A stretch of DNA of 34,931 bases from Candidatus Rokuibacteriota bacterium (GTDB lineage: Bacteria; Methylomirabilota; Methylomirabilia; Rokubacteriales; CSP1-6): NCBI GenBank assembly GCA_003220345.1, contig QHSC01000134.1, positions 37,457 through 72,387 of the forward strand, written 5' to 3'. Under the pieces are notes generated by a model. The model saw only the letters and a program-made list of their open reading frames with translations, was not told the origin of the DNA and did not search any database. Positions 1 through 12,086 of this stretch are shown here, piece after piece. Every line of letters starts with the position of its first letter. Position 1 is the first letter of the stretch. Position numbers and translations under genes: made by a program.

Positions 1-27
1 CGTCTCGGCCCCGTTTCGGCTCGAAAT
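1..27 (-). repeat. Interspersed intergenic repeat, copy 1 (partial at window edge)
   Basis: Directly after the sucD stop codon the minus strand reads ATTTCGAGCCGAAACGGGG followed by CCGAG. This matches the opening part of the repeats at 15958-16016 and 20944-21007 with a few substitutions. It has the same orientation relative to transcription and the same tight placement behind a stop codon. The element runs off the window, so its full length is not visible. Confidence 0.6.
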
Positions 28-896
28 TCATTTGCCGACAACTTTTGCGACGGTGGCGCCCATGTCGGCGGGGCTCTTGACGGTGGTGATGCCGGCCAAC
101 TCCATGGCCTTCATCTTCTCGGCGGCCGTGCCCTTGCCGCCCGCGATGATGGCGCCCGCATGGCCCATGCGCCGCCCGGGCGGCGCCGTCTGGCCGCAGA
201 TGAAGCCCACCACCGGCTTCCTGACGTGGGCCTTGATGAAGGCGGCCGCCTCTTCCTCGGCGGTGCCGCCGATCTCGCCGATCATCATGATCGCCTCCGT
301 CTGCGCGTCGTCCTGGAAGAGACGGAGGACGTCGATGAAGCTCGTGCCGTTGACGGGGTCGCCCCCGATGCCCACGCAGGAGGACTGGCCGAGCCCGCGC
401 TGGGTCAGCTGGTGCACGACCTCGTAGGTCAGCGTGCCGCTCCGCGAGACGACGCCGATGGGGCCCACCTTGTGGATGTGCCCCGGCATGATCCCGATCT
501 TGGCCTGGCCGGGCGAGATGAGGCCGGGACAGTTCGGGCCGATGAGTCGGCTCGTGGTCCGGGCCAGGAAGGCCTTGACGCGCACCATGTCGACGACGGG
601 CACGCCCTCGGTGATGCAGACGACGAGCGGGACGCCCGCGTCGGCAGCCTCCATGATCGCGTCCGCCGCCGCGGGCGGAGGCACGAAGATGAGCGCGCAG
701 TCGACGCCGGCGGCGGCCCGCGCCTCCTCGACGGTGTTCCAGACCGGGAAGCCCTCGTGGGTCGTCCCGCCCTTGCCGGGCGTGACCCCGCCCACCACGT
801 TGGTCCCGTACTCCTTGCAGCGGAGCGCGTGGAAGGCGCCCTCCTTGCCCGTGATGCCCTGGACGAGGACGCGCGTGGACTTGTCGACGAGGATGC

Positions 897-900
<4 letters not shown>
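28..900 (-). CDS. sucD: Succinyl-CoA synthetase, alpha subunit
   Basis: This is the alpha subunit of succinyl-CoA ligase, which interconverts succinyl-CoA and succinate with ATP or GTP formation in the TCA cycle. The 290-residue product has the usual family length. It begins [20 protein letters not shown], the CoA-binding Rossmann domain, and carries the SRSGTLTYE stretch. The active-site histidine that becomes phosphorylated lies in [12 protein letters not shown] near residue 245. The ATG overlaps the sucC stop by four bases (ATGA), so the two subunits are translationally coupled. It is the last gene of the TCA operon in view; an interspersed repeat begins right at its stop codon. Confidence 0.97.
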
Positions 901-2069
<1,169 letters not shown>

Positions 2070-2108
2070 CGCCGGTTTCGGCTCACGCTCGAGACGGAAG
2101 CTGGTCGC

Positions 2109-2456
2109 TCATATCCGGATCAGGACCCACACCGTGGCCACAGTGCCCACGATGGCGCTGCCGTAGCACAGGACGGCGAGCGGCCTCCGGAGTCCGTGAA
2201 GACCCAGATCCTCCAGGACGAAGCGGAAGCGGTGGGCCCAGTGGTAGAGCGGGAGCGCGATGAGCACGAACAAATACAATTTGACGACGGGGTGTCCGAC
2301 GAGCGCGAGCAGCCGCGCGTGACTCACGGACACCCATCCGAGCGGGATGGCCAGGCCGAACAGAAAGAGGTGCACGGGCACCAGGAACGCTGCGACGACA
2401 CCTCCCGCCGAGAAGAGGCTCCACCAGAGGGGCTCGATCGTCTTGCCCGGAGACAT
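2109..2456 (-). CDS. frdD: Fumarate reductase membrane anchor, subunit D
   Basis: This is a 115-residue membrane protein with three hydrophobic spans, aligning by eye along its length with Escherichia coli FrdD (W-LFGAGG-like start here WWSLFSAGGV, then the PLYHWAHRFRFVLEDLG stretch). FrdD anchors the flavoprotein and iron-sulfur subunits to the inner membrane and forms part of the quinone site. The gene follows frdC by three bases and precedes sucC. The E. coli type of anchor is haem-free, and the arrangement frdABCD is the same as in E. coli. This makes the complex QFR-like by sequence, although direction of catalysis in vivo cannot be read from the gene. Confidence 0.88.
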   Translation of the reverse strand: MSPGKTIEPLWWSLFSAGGVVAAFLVPVHLFLFGLAIPLGWVSVSHARLLALVGHPVVKLYLFVLIALPLYHWAHRFRFVLEDLGLHGLRRPLAVLCYGSAIVGTVATVWVLIRI

Positions 2457-2459
2457 GGC

Positions 2460-2870
2460 TCAGCTCCTCACGAGCAGCCAGTACAGGATGAACAGCGTGA
2501 CCACGACCCAGGCGACGTAGTTCCCGGCGACCACCAGCGCGGGCGGCACCTGGCGGTCGCCCACGCGCACCACCTGAACGACGCCCGTGGCCTGGAACCA
2601 CGTGATCGTGTGATACACGACGAAGGCGAGGGCGACCACGTGAAAGACGATGCATCCAGTGGATTGCAGCCTGGCCATCATGTCAGCAAAGGCCTGCGGC
2701 CCCTGCCCGATCTTGTGGACGATGACGAGGAGCTCCACGACGAAGATCGCGACGAAGACGCTGGTCACCTCCCGGAGCATGAAGCGCACGTACCCGGGAC
2801 GCTTGAGCCACCAGGTCGCGGGCAGCTTCGGGTAGTAGAGGCCAGGGCGTGCGGGACGCGCCTCGCTCAT
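2460..2870 (-). CDS. frdC: Fumarate reductase membrane anchor, subunit C
   Basis: This 136-residue protein has the FrdC signature near its N-terminus (TWWLKRPGYVRFMLRE, comparable to TSTWWKKLPFYRFYMLRE in E. coli). Three hydrophobic segments follow, with HTITWFQATGVV matching the HTKTWFELAP region. It is a membrane anchor with FrdD. The ATG at 2870 is chosen because GGAG lies six bases upstream and the protein then starts like its relatives. The gene sits 58 bp after frdB, a slightly larger gap than elsewhere in this operon. Confidence 0.88.
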   Translation of the reverse strand: MSEARPARPGLYYPKLPATWWLKRPGYVRFMLREVTSVFVAIFVVELLVIVHKIGQGPQAFADMMARLQSTGCIVFHVVALAFVVYHTITWFQATGVVQVVRVGDRQVPPALVVAGNYVAWVVVTLFILYWLLVRS

Positions 2871-2928
2871 AGGGATCTCCGCGAGTCCGGCCCGCACCGA
2901 AGGTGGCCCGTTCCAGCCGCGCGTGGCT

Positions 2929-3675
2929 TCATTTCCGGCCACCCCACGGCATGAGCACGGACATGGCCCAGTCCTTGGCCCCGGCCACCTTGGAGCGCTG
3001 GATCGCCGCGGCTGGATCGACGCCCTTCGGGCAGACCACCGAGCACTCGCCGACGAACGTGCACTCCCACACCCCGACGCTGTCGCTGACGATCGGCTCT
3101 CGCACCCGATATCCCTCGTCCCGCGAGTCCAGGTTGTACCGGTACGCGAGGGCGATGGCGGCGGGGCCGATGAAGGCGGGGGCGAGCCCGTAGACGGGGC
3201 AGGCCGCATAGCAGAGCATGCAGTTGATGCACATGCTGAACTGCTTGTACGCGTCGAGCTGGGCCGGCGTCTGGCGATACTCACCCTCCGCCACGGGCTT
3301 CTCCGTCTCGCGGATGAGCCACGGCTTGACCCGGCGGAGCTTCTCCAGGAAGTCGTCGAGGGCGACGACGAGATCGCGGATCACGGGGAAGTTCGCCAGG
3401 GGCTCGACCCGAATCGGCCCCGGGTGGTAGTCGCGCAGGAACGCGGAGCAGGTGAGCTTGGGGACACCATTCACCATCATCCCGCAGCTGCCGCACACCC
3501 CCATGCGGCAGGACCACCGGTACGTGAGCGATCCGTCTACCCGGTCCTTGATGTGGTTGAGCGCATCGAGGACGACCCAGTCCTTTCGGTACGGCACCGA
3601 GAAGGATTCGGTCCGCGGCTCTCTGTCGCCGGGCTGGTAGCGGGTCACTTCCAGCGTGATGGTCTCTTCGGTCAT
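2929..3675 (-). CDS. frdB: Fumarate reductase/succinate dehydrogenase iron-sulfur subunit
   Basis: This subunit carries electrons between the flavin subunit and membrane quinone. The 248 residues contain the plant-ferredoxin-type 2Fe-2S motif [15 protein letters not shown], then the 4Fe-4S motif [12 protein letters not shown]. The third cluster motif is [14 protein letters not shown]. All cluster cysteines are present. The start at [10 protein letters not shown] is preceded by AAAGGAGGAGCG, one of the best ribosome binding sites in the window. It lies 10 bp after frdA. Length and motif spacing are close to E. coli FrdB. Confidence 0.96.
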   Translation of the reverse strand: MTEETITLEVTRYQPGDREPRTESFSVPYRKDWVVLDALNHIKDRVDGSLTYRWSCRMGVCGSCGMMVNGVPKLTCSAFLRDYHPGPIRVEPLANFPVIRDLVVALDDFLEKLRRVKPWLIRETEKPVAEGEYRQTPAQLDAYKQFSMCINCMLCYAACPVYGLAPAFIGPAAIALAYRYNLDSRDEGYRVREPIVSDSVGVWECTFVGECSVVCPKGVDPAAAIQRSKVAGAKDWAMSVLMPWGGRK

Positions 3676-3685
3676 CGCTCCTCCT

Positions 3686-5338
3686 TTAATACTTCCGTTC
3701 CTCGGGGGGCCACCGGGTGATGGTGACCGGCAGGTAGTCGATGCGCGGAGCGTCGGGAGTCCGGTAGGCGAGCGAGTGCTTGAGAAAGCGCGCGTCGTCG
3801 CGCTTGGGGAAATCGGTGCGGGTGTGGGACCCCCGCGACTCCTCGCGCAGCAGCGCGGAGTTGGCAACCGCCTCCGCCACGTCCAGCATGGAGTCGAGCT
3901 CCAGCGCGGCGACGAGCTCGGTGTTGAATACGGCGCCCCGGTCCGACAGCCCGATGCGGGCGAAGCGCCCCCGCAGCTCGCGCAGGATCTTGCACGTCGC
4001 CTCCATGGTCGACCGCTCGCGGTAGATGCCGCAGCCATCCTCCATGGCTTTCTGCATCGCCTCCCGGATGTCGGCGATGCGCTCCCGGCCGTCGGCCCTG
4101 AGGAACCGGCTATCGAGTCGCTTGCGCTCGTCGCTCACCAGCTGCGCCACCGGGTTCGATTTGACCGCCGGCCGCTCCAGGGCGTGCCGGGCCGCGGATC
4201 GGCCCGCGCGGGCGCCGAACACGAGCAGCTCGGTGAGGGAGTTGGAGCCGAGGCGGTTGGCGCCGTTGATGGAGACGCATGCGCATTCGCCGGCGGCGTA
4301 GAGACCTTCCAGGGGCGTCTTGGCGTCGATGTCGGTGGAGATCCCGCCCATCATGTAGTGCACCACCGGGCGCACCGGGATCGGCTCGTACACGGGATCG
4401 ATCCCGACATAGTTCTTCGCCAGCTCCCGCACGAAGGGCAGGTTCTTGTCGATCAGCTTCTCGCCGAGGTGGCGGAGATCGAGGTGAACGTAGTGACCGT
4501 GCGGCCCCTCGAACGTCCGTCCTTTCTGGTGCTCCTGCATATGACAGCGGGAGAGGATGTCGCGCGGCCCCAGCTCCATCTTGCGGTGCACGGGCTTGTC
4601 CGTGGGCGGCCCGAGGCCATAATCTTGAAGGTAGCGGTAGCCGTCCTTGTTCTTGAGGTGGCCGCCCTCCCCCCGCGCCGCTTCCGTGATGAGGATGCCG
4701 GTGCCCGGCAATCCGGTCGGGTGGTACTGCACGAACTCCATGTCCTTGAGAGGGGCGCCGGCGCGGTAGGCCAGCGCCATGCCGTCGCCCGTCTTGATGG
4801 CGGCGTTGGTGGTGAACGGGAAGACGCGCCCGCCGCCGCCCGCGCAGATGATGACCGCCTTGGCCGTGATGGCGCTCACCGTGCCGTCGTGGACGTTGAC
4901 CGCCGCCACCCCGCATACCCTGCCGTCTTCCACGAGCAGCGAGGTCGCGAACCATTCGTCGTAGCGGACGATGCTGTCGTACTTCAGCGAGGTCTGGAAG
5001 AGCGCATGGAGCATGTGGAACCCGGTCTTGTCCGCGGCGTAGAGCGTCCGGTTCACCGTCATGCCGCCGAAGGGGCGGACGCTGACCCGGCCGTCGGGAT
5101 CACGGCTCCACGGGCAGCCCCAGTGCTCGAGCTGGATCACCTGGCCCGGCGCTTCCTTGACGAAGGCCTCCACGACGTCCTGGTCGGCCAGGAAGTGACT
5201 GCGCATCGGATAGACCTTGGAGAGCACCGCGATGGAGAGCCGCCCCGATTCTTCCACGGCGGCGATGGCCGCCCGGAGCCCGGCTCCGCCCCCTCCGATG
5301 ATCAGCACGTCGTGCTGGTACGCGTCGTTACCGGGCAT
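3686..5338 (-). CDS. frdA: Fumarate reductase flavoprotein subunit with internal deletion
   Basis: This subunit interconverts fumarate and succinate. The 550-residue product aligns by eye with E. coli FrdA: Rossmann motif [14 protein letters not shown] (residues 11-24), VYPMRSH with the covalent-FAD histidine at residue 48, [22 protein letters not shown] and [12 protein letters not shown] with catalytic residues, ending near [11 protein letters not shown]. The odd point is that SH is followed immediately by [11 protein letters not shown]. Relatives have about 30 further residues here, including the conserved AAEGG/AAQGG and HxxDT segments of the FAD domain. The reading frame is preserved. The lost part packs on the FAD, so activity is doubtful unless this is an assembly error. 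The stop of the fumarase beta gene overlaps the start by 11 bases. Confidence 0.93.
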   Translation of the reverse strand: MPGNDAYQHDVLIIGGGGAGLRAAIAAVEESGRLSIAVLSKVYPMRSHFLADQDVVEAFVKEAPGQVIQLEHWGCPWSRDPDGRVSVRPFGGMTVNRTLYAADKTGFHMLHALFQTSLKYDSIVRYDEWFATSLLVEDGRVCGVAAVNVHDGTVSAITAKAVIICAGGGGRVFPFTTNAAIKTGDGMALAYRAGAPLKDMEFVQYHPTGLPGTGILITEAARGEGGHLKNKDGYRYLQDYGLGPPTDKPVHRKMELGPRDILSRCHMQEHQKGRTFEGPHGHYVHLDLRHLGEKLIDKNLPFVRELAKNYVGIDPVYEPIPVRPVVHYMMGGISTDIDAKTPLEGLYAAGECACVSINGANRLGSNSLTELLVFGARAGRSAARHALERPAVKSNPVAQLVSDERKRLDSRFLRADGRERIADIREAMQKAMEDGCGIYRERSTMEATCKILRELRGRFARIGLSDRGAVFNTELVAALELDSMLDVAEAVANSALLREESRGSHTRTDFPKRDDARFLKHSLAYRTPDAPRIDYLPVTITRWPPEERKY

Positions 5339-5906
5339 ATTGCGTCATTCCTTCCTGGTAAAGGTCACCGCCGTGGCAGTCATTGATCACGATGGCCGGG
5401 AAATTCTCGACCTCGATGCGCCGGATGGCCTCCGTCCCGAGGTCTTCGTACGCGACGATGTCGACCTTCCGGACGAACCGAGACAGCACGGCGCCCGCAC
5501 CTCCGATCGCGCCGAAGTAGATGCCCTTGAACTTCATGAACGCGTCCTTCACCGGCTGCGAGCGCGCGCCCTTCCCCATGGTCCCTTTGAGGCCGAGCTC
5601 CAGCAGCGCAGGCGTGAACTTGTCCATGCGGCCGCCCGTCGTGGGTCCGATCGACCCGACCACGTCCCCCGGCCGCGCCGGCGAAGGGCCGGTGTAGTAG
5701 ATGATCTGGCCGCGCACGTCGAAGGGCAGCGCCCTCCCCGCCTCGATCAGCGGCAGGAGCCGACCATGGGCAGCATCACGGGCCGTATAGATCACGCCCG
5801 TGATGCGGACGCGGTCTCCCGCCTTGAGCGCTTCCACGTCGACGTCGCTCAGCGGCGGTGTCACCTCCTTCACCCCGTCCGCCCCCGTGGTGATCACAAC
5901 TGCCAA
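5328..5906 (-). CDS. Class I fumarate hydratase, beta (C-terminal) subunit
   Basis: This is the swivelling beta subunit of the two-subunit, oxygen-sensitive 4Fe-4S fumarase (fumarate to L-malate), related to the C-terminal half of E. coli FumA/TtdB. Recognisable stretches are [29 protein letters not shown] and [15 protein letters not shown]. The first possible start is a TTG at 5906, giving 192 residues. Family members usually begin close to the [12 protein letters not shown] segment, so GTG at 5897 or 5873 is at least as likely. The GGGGAGAGGG end of the upstream hairpin repeat is the only Shine-Dalgarno-like sequence near. The gene pairs with the alpha subunit upstream and overlaps frdA. 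Confidence 0.93.
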   Translation of the reverse strand: MAVVITTGADGVKEVTPPLSDVDVEALKAGDRVRITGVIYTARDAAHGRLLPLIEAGRALPFDVRGQIIYYTGPSPARPGDVVGSIGPTTGGRMDKFTPALLELGLKGTMGKGARSQPVKDAFMKFKGIYFGAIGGAGAVLSRFVRKVDIVAYEDLGTEAIRRIEVENFPAIVINDCHGGDLYQEGMTQYAR

Positions 5907-5908
5907 TT

Positions 5909-6001
5909 CCCTCTCCCCTCTGGGGAGAGGGCCAGGGTGAGGGGCGCAGCTGCGCGAGGCATCCCACCCTTACCCCGGCCCTCTCCCTGGAAGGGAGAGG
6001 G
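5909..6001. repeat. Paired inverted GGGAGAGGG hairpin repeat between the fumarase genes
   Basis: Two units of about 35 bp (5909-5944 and 5967-6001) are near-perfect reverse complements of each other, with about five mismatches. Each also folds on itself, for example CCCTCTCCCC paired with GGGGAGAGGG in the first unit. The left unit abuts the first possible start of the beta subunit. This layout is that of a small palindromic intergenic repeat; transcripts could form one long or two short hairpins between the two subunits of one enzyme. Confidence 0.85.
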
Positions 6002-6021
6002 AGAAATGAGAGACGTCCCGC

Positions 6022-6870
6022 TCACAGTGTCGCTTCCTTGTGCCTGTGCGCATGACACTCGATGGTGACGGCCACGGGCAGGCTCGTGATGTGGCAGGGA
6101 TACGCCAGGATGTGAACGCCGAATGCCGTGGTGTCGCCGCCGTAGCCCTGGGGGCCGATACCGAGCCGGTTGGCGCGGCCGAGAACTTCTTGCTCGAGCG
6201 CGTCAATGGCCGCGTCCGGGTTGGACGTCCCGAGCTCGCGAAAGAGCGCCTTCTTCGAGAGCAGGGCCGCCTTCTCGAAGGTGCCGCCCACGCCGACGCC
6301 GGCAATGAGCGGCGGACAGGCGTCGGGGCCCGCCGTCCGGATGCACTCGAGGATCCAGTCCTTGACGCCCTCGACGCCCTCGGCGGGGGTGAGCATCTTG
6401 TACTTCGAGCGGTTCTCGCAGCCCCCGCCCTTGGCCATGATCATGATCTTCATGGTGGCGCCCGTCACCACGTCCACGTGGACCACGGCCGGCGTGTTGT
6501 CTCCCGTGTTGACGCGATCGAAGGGCGAGCGGACGATCGATGCTCGGAGATAGCCCTCCGTGTAGCCCTGCCTCACGCCCTCGTTGATGGCGTCGGTCAG
6601 GCTCCCCCCCGTCACGTGGACGTCCTGGCCGAGCTCGATGAAGCAGATCACGAAGCCCGTGTCCTGGCAGTACGGGATCTTCTTGGTCCAGGCGAGCTCG
6701 GCATTCTCCTTGAGGATCTGCAGGACGTGCCGGCCCGCCGGCGAGCGCTCGGTGCCCAACGCCCGGTCGAAGGCGCGCAGCATGTCGGGCTCGAGGCCAT
6801 GGTTGGCCTCGATGCAGAGCTTCTTGACGGCGTCCGTGACGGCGGAGGTGTGGATGTCGCGCATGGCCAC
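6022..6870 (-). CDS. Class I fumarate hydratase, alpha (N-terminal) subunit
   Basis: This is the iron-sulfur catalytic subunit of the two-subunit fumarase. The 282 residues include the three expected cluster cysteines, in PYCQDTG, GGGCENRS and ACPPLIAGVGVGG. Further family motifs are RSPFDRVNTGDNTP and GPQGYGGDTTA. It converts fumarate and L-malate in the TCA cycle; the tartrate dehydratase family is the main alternative, but the operon context with mdh and frd favours fumarase. The first start is GTG at 6870; ATG at 6864 (MRDIHTSAV) is equally plausible and would match relatives. It lies four bases after the VOC gene, while the beta subunit is separated from it by a hairpin repeat. Confidence 0.95.
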   Translation of the reverse strand: MAMRDIHTSAVTDAVKKLCIEANHGLEPDMLRAFDRALGTERSPAGRHVLQILKENAELAWTKKIPYCQDTGFVICFIELGQDVHVTGGSLTDAINEGVRQGYTEGYLRASIVRSPFDRVNTGDNTPAVVHVDVVTGATMKIMIMAKGGGCENRSKYKMLTPAEGVEGVKDWILECIRTAGPDACPPLIAGVGVGGTFEKAALLSKKALFRELGTSNPDAAIDALEQEVLGRANRLGIGPQGYGGDTTAFGVHILAYPCHITSLPVAVTIECHAHRHKEATL

Positions 6871-6874
6871 CCGG

Positions 6875-7429
6875 CTAGTGGGAGCCGGCAGCCTGGGCGT
6901 AGAAGGCCTCGGCCCGTTTTTGCATCTCGCGCGGCTTCACGTCCTCCTTGTGCGTCGCCAGCGTCCACTTCTGACCGTACGGATCCTCCACGCCGCCGAT
7001 CCGGTCGCCCCAGAACATGTCGGTGACCGGCATGACCGTCTTCGCGCCCGCGGCCAGCGCCTTCTCGACCGCGGCGTCCACCGCCTTGACGTAGATGTAG
7101 AAGTTGACCGGACTCCCGCCCAGCGTCTGCGCCGACTTGGCGCCCATGGCGAGGTCTTCTTCGCCCAGCATGAAGAGTGAATCGCCGATCTTGAGCTCGG
7201 CATGCGCGAGGGTCGTCCCGCCCGGCTTCATCAGGCGCATCCGCTCCGTGGCTCCGAAGGCCTTCTTGTAGAAGTCGAGGGCCTCGAGGGCGCCGCGGAC
7301 GCAGAATCCCGGGGTGAGGGTGTGATAGCCGGCGGGGGCAGCCGCGACGGGCCCGCTCGTCGCCTTCTTCGCCTGCGGGGAAGCCGGCCGCTTCGCCTTC
7401 GCCTTCGTCCGTGCCTTGACTTTGGCCAT
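6875..7429 (-). CDS. VOC-superfamily (glyoxalase/PhnB-like) protein
   Basis: The 184-residue product has a lysine/alanine-rich, probably disordered N-terminus (MAKVKARTKAKAKRPAS, about residues 1-30). One VOC domain of the PhnB/glyoxalase type follows, with LTPGFCVRGALEALDFYKKA and, near the end, WGDRIGGVEDPYGQKWTLAT. Members bind a metal and act on varied small molecules or have no known activity. The basic tail could bind nucleic acid or simply aid solubility. GGAGG lies eight bases before the ATG. It sits inside the TCA operon between mdh and fumarase, 14 bp after mdh, suggesting a link to dicarboxylate or related metabolism, but no function can be assigned. Confidence 0.85.
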   Translation of the reverse strand: MAKVKARTKAKAKRPASPQAKKATSGPVAAAPAGYHTLTPGFCVRGALEALDFYKKAFGATERMRLMKPGGTTLAHAELKIGDSLFMLGEEDLAMGAKSAQTLGGSPVNFYIYVKAVDAAVEKALAAGAKTVMPVTDMFWGDRIGGVEDPYGQKWTLATHKEDVKPREMQKRAEAFYAQAAGSH

Positions 7430-7443
7430 GATCCTTTCCTCCT

Positions 7444-9658
<2,215 letters not shown>

Positions 9659-9683
9659 GGGATTGCTCTCCTTGCTCTCGCGG

Positions 9684-11930
9684 TTATTTCAAGGCGTTCA
9701 GGGCGGAGCCCGCCTTGAACCACCCGATCTGCTCGTCGGTGAGGGTGTGTCGGCACTGGATGGCGACGGTCTTGCCCCCGGGCTTGTGGATGACGACGTC
9801 GGCCGGTTTGCCGGGAGCGAGCTGCGCGAGCCCCGTCACGCTGACGCGGTCGGGCTGCTCGAAGAGTTCGTAGTCGGAGGCCTTGGCGAACGTCAGCGGG
9901 AGGATTCCCTGCTTCTTCAAGTTGGTCTCGTGGATGCGCGCGAAGCTCCGCACGATCACCACCTTGCCGCCGAGATAGCGCGGCGACATGGCGGCGTGCT
10001 CCCGGCTCGATCCCTCGCCGTAGTTCTCGTCGCCGATCACGATCCAGCTCTGGCCCTTGGCCTTCAGCTCGCGGGCCATCTTGGAGAAGTTCTGCCCCAC
10101 CTCCCCGGTGAGCGGGTTGACGCCCTTGCCCGTCTCGCCCGTGAAGGCATTGACGGCGCCCAGGAACATGTTGTCGCTGATCTTGTCCAGGTGGCCGCGG
10201 ACGAGGAGCCAGACGCCGGCAGGCGAGATGTGGTCGGTGGTCGTCTTGCCCTTGGTCTTCACGAGAATGGGCAGCTCGAGAAAATCCTTGCCGTCCCACC
10301 GCGGGAAAGGCTGCAGGAGCTGGAGCCTCTGGCTGTTGGGATCGATCTTCACCTGCACGGCATCGCCGTCGGCGGCGGGCGCCTCGTAACCCTCCTCGCC
10401 CCTCGCGAAGCCCTTGGCGGGAAGCTCCTCGCTCTCCGGCGGGGTGAAGCGGAACGCCTTGCCGTCGGGGCCCGGAATCGTCCCGTGGACGGGATCGAAC
10501 TCGAGGGTGCCGCCGAAGACGAGCGCGGTGACGATCTCGGGGCTCGTCAGGAAGGAGAGGGTTGCCGCGCTGCCGTCATTCCGACCGGGAAAATTGCGGT
10601 TGAAGGAGGAGACGATGGCGTTGCTCTCATCCTTGCCCACGTCCGAGCGCTTCCACTGGCCGATGCACGGCCCGCAGGCATTGGCGAGCACGGTGCCGCC
10701 GATCTTCTCGAAGATCTCCATGATGCCGTCCCGCTTGATGGTCTGGTAGATGCGCTCCGAGCCCGGGGTGACCAGGAACGGCGTCTTGGCCTTGAGCCCC
10801 GCCTTGAGGGCCTGCATGGCGACGTGGGCGGAGCGCTTCATGTCCTCGTAGGATGAGTTCGTGCACGAGCCGATGAGCCCGGCCTTGATCTGGGCGGGCC
10901 ACCCTTCCTTCTTGACCTCGGCGGCGAGCTTGGAGATGGGCCGGGCCCGATCGGGCGAGTGCGGGCCCACGATGGTGGGCTCGAGCTCGGAAAGATCGAT
11001 CTCGACGATCTCATCGTAGTACTTCTTGGGATCCGCCAGCACCTCGGGGTCGGAGACGAGATGCTCGCGATACTGCTCGGCCAGCTTCGCGATGTCGGCG
11101 CGGTCGGTGGCCGCGAGATAGGTCGACATCCGGTCGTCGAAGTGGAAGAGCGACGTGGTGGCGCCCAGCTCCGCCCCCATGTTGCAGATGGTGCCCTTGC
11201 CGGTGGCGCTGATCGAGGACGCGCCTGGCCCGAAGTACTCGACGATCTTGTTGGTGCCGCCCTTGACGGTCAGCAGGCCCAGGAGGTGCGTGATCACGTC
11301 CTTGGCCGAGGTCCATCCCGCGAGCTTGCCGGTGAGACGCACGCCGATGAGGCCTGGATCCAGCACCTCCCATGCCAGCCCCGCCATGGCCTCGCCGCAG
11401 TCGGCGCCACCCACCCCGATGGCGACCATGCCGAGGCCGCCGCAATTGGGGGTGTGCGAGTCCGCGCCGATCATGAGCCCGCCCGGGAAGGCGTAGTTCT
11501 CGAGCACGACCTGGTGGATGATGCCCGCTCCGGGCTTCCAGAAGCCGATGCCGTACTTGCGCGAGGCGGAGTGGAGGAAGTCGTAGACCTCGTTGTTCTC
11601 GGTGATGGCGCGCTTCGTGTCCTCCGAGGCGCCGCTCTGCGCGCGGATCAGGTGATCGCAGTGCACGGTGCTCGGCACCGCGGCCTGCTTCTTGCCCGCC
11701 TGCATGAACTGGAGGAGCGCCATCTGGCCCGTAGCGTCCTGGAGCGACACGCGATCCACGCGCAGGCGGAGCTGCGCCTTGCCGCGACTCCACTCCTGCT
11801 TGTCGAAATCGTCGGCGTGAGCGACGAGGATCTTCTCGCTGAGGGTGAGTGCGCGACCGAAGCGCTTGCGGGCCCGGTCCAGCTTGGCGGGCATGGATTC
11901 GTAGAGCCGCTTGATCTGGTCGACCGCCAT
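9684..11930 (-). CDS. acn: Aconitate hydratase, mitochondrial-type
   Basis: Aconitase isomerises citrate and isocitrate using a 4Fe-4S cluster. The 748-residue product resembles mitochondrial-type (ACO2-like) aconitases rather than AcnA or AcnB, for example in [19 protein letters not shown]. Cluster ligands are the cysteine in [11 protein letters not shown] and the pair in [11 protein letters not shown]. The C-terminal swivel domain carries [15 protein letters not shown] with the catalytic serine. The ATG at 11930 is chosen over an upstream in-frame one at 11996 because GAGGAGG lies seven bases before it and the protein then starts like its relatives. It is the first gene of the TCA operon, behind a candidate promoter and a leader hairpin. 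Confidence 0.96.
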   Translation of the reverse strand: MAVDQIKRLYESMPAKLDRARKRFGRALTLSEKILVAHADDFDKQEWSRGKAQLRLRVDRVSLQDATGQMALLQFMQAGKKQAAVPSTVHCDHLIRAQSGASEDTKRAITENNEVYDFLHSASRKYGIGFWKPGAGIIHQVVLENYAFPGGLMIGADSHTPNCGGLGMVAIGVGGADCGEAMAGLAWEVLDPGLIGVRLTGKLAGWTSAKDVITHLLGLLTVKGGTNKIVEYFGPGASSISATGKGTICNMGAELGATTSLFHFDDRMSTYLAATDRADIAKLAEQYREHLVSDPEVLADPKKYYDEIVEIDLSELEPTIVGPHSPDRARPISKLAAEVKKEGWPAQIKAGLIGSCTNSSYEDMKRSAHVAMQALKAGLKAKTPFLVTPGSERIYQTIKRDGIMEIFEKIGGTVLANACGPCIGQWKRSDVGKDESNAIVSSFNRNFPGRNDGSAATLSFLTSPEIVTALVFGGTLEFDPVHGTIPGPDGKAFRFTPPESEELPAKGFARGEEGYEAPAADGDAVQVKIDPNSQRLQLLQPFPRWDGKDFLELPILVKTKGKTTTDHISPAGVWLLVRGHLDKISDNMFLGAVNAFTGETGKGVNPLTGEVGQNFSKMARELKAKGQSWIVIGDENYGEGSSREHAAMSPRYLGGKVVIVRSFARIHETNLKKQGILPLTFAKASDYELFEQPDRVSVTGLAQLAPGKPADVVIHKPGGKTVAIQCRHTLTDEQIGWFKAGSALNALK

Positions 11931-11985
11931 GGCGGGCCCTCCTCGATGACCAAAGTATCCGAAACGACGACCGCACACAGACATA

Positions 11986-12015
11986 TCGCCTCCCACCCAG
12001 CCGGGCAGGAGGCGA
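11986..12015 (-). other. Leader hairpin upstream of aconitase
   Basis: The segment TCGCCTCC (11986-11993) pairs perfectly with GGAGGCGA (12008-12015) around a 14-base loop. It lies between the candidate promoter at 12035-12063 and the aconitase start. No T-run follows in the transcription direction, so it does not look like a complete intrinsic terminator. It may be an mRNA leader structure, or the terminator remnant of the preceding sulfur operon. Confidence 0.4.
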
Positions 12016-12034
12016 CAGGTGAAATCTAATCAAA

Positions 12035-12063
12035 ACGCTAACATGACGCTCCCCCGAGGTCAA
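12035..12063 (-). promoter_or_regulatory. Candidate sigma70-type promoter for the TCA operon
   Basis: On the minus strand TTGACC (12063-12058) is followed after exactly 17 bases by TAGCGT (12040-12035). It lies in the 156-bp gap between the preceding gene's stop and the aconitase start, the longest gap near this operon. It would give a leader of roughly 100 bases that includes the hairpin at 11986-12015. The -35 box is strong and the -10 box moderate. Confidence 0.45.
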
Positions 12064-12086
12064 GGAAGCGCCCCGCCGGCGACGGT

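Noticed and set aside
11931..11996. Longer aconitase starting at the upstream in-frame ATG
   Set aside because: The extra 22 residues (MGGDMSVCGRRF and onward) do not resemble aconitase, and the strong ribosome binding site lies before the internal ATG at 11930.
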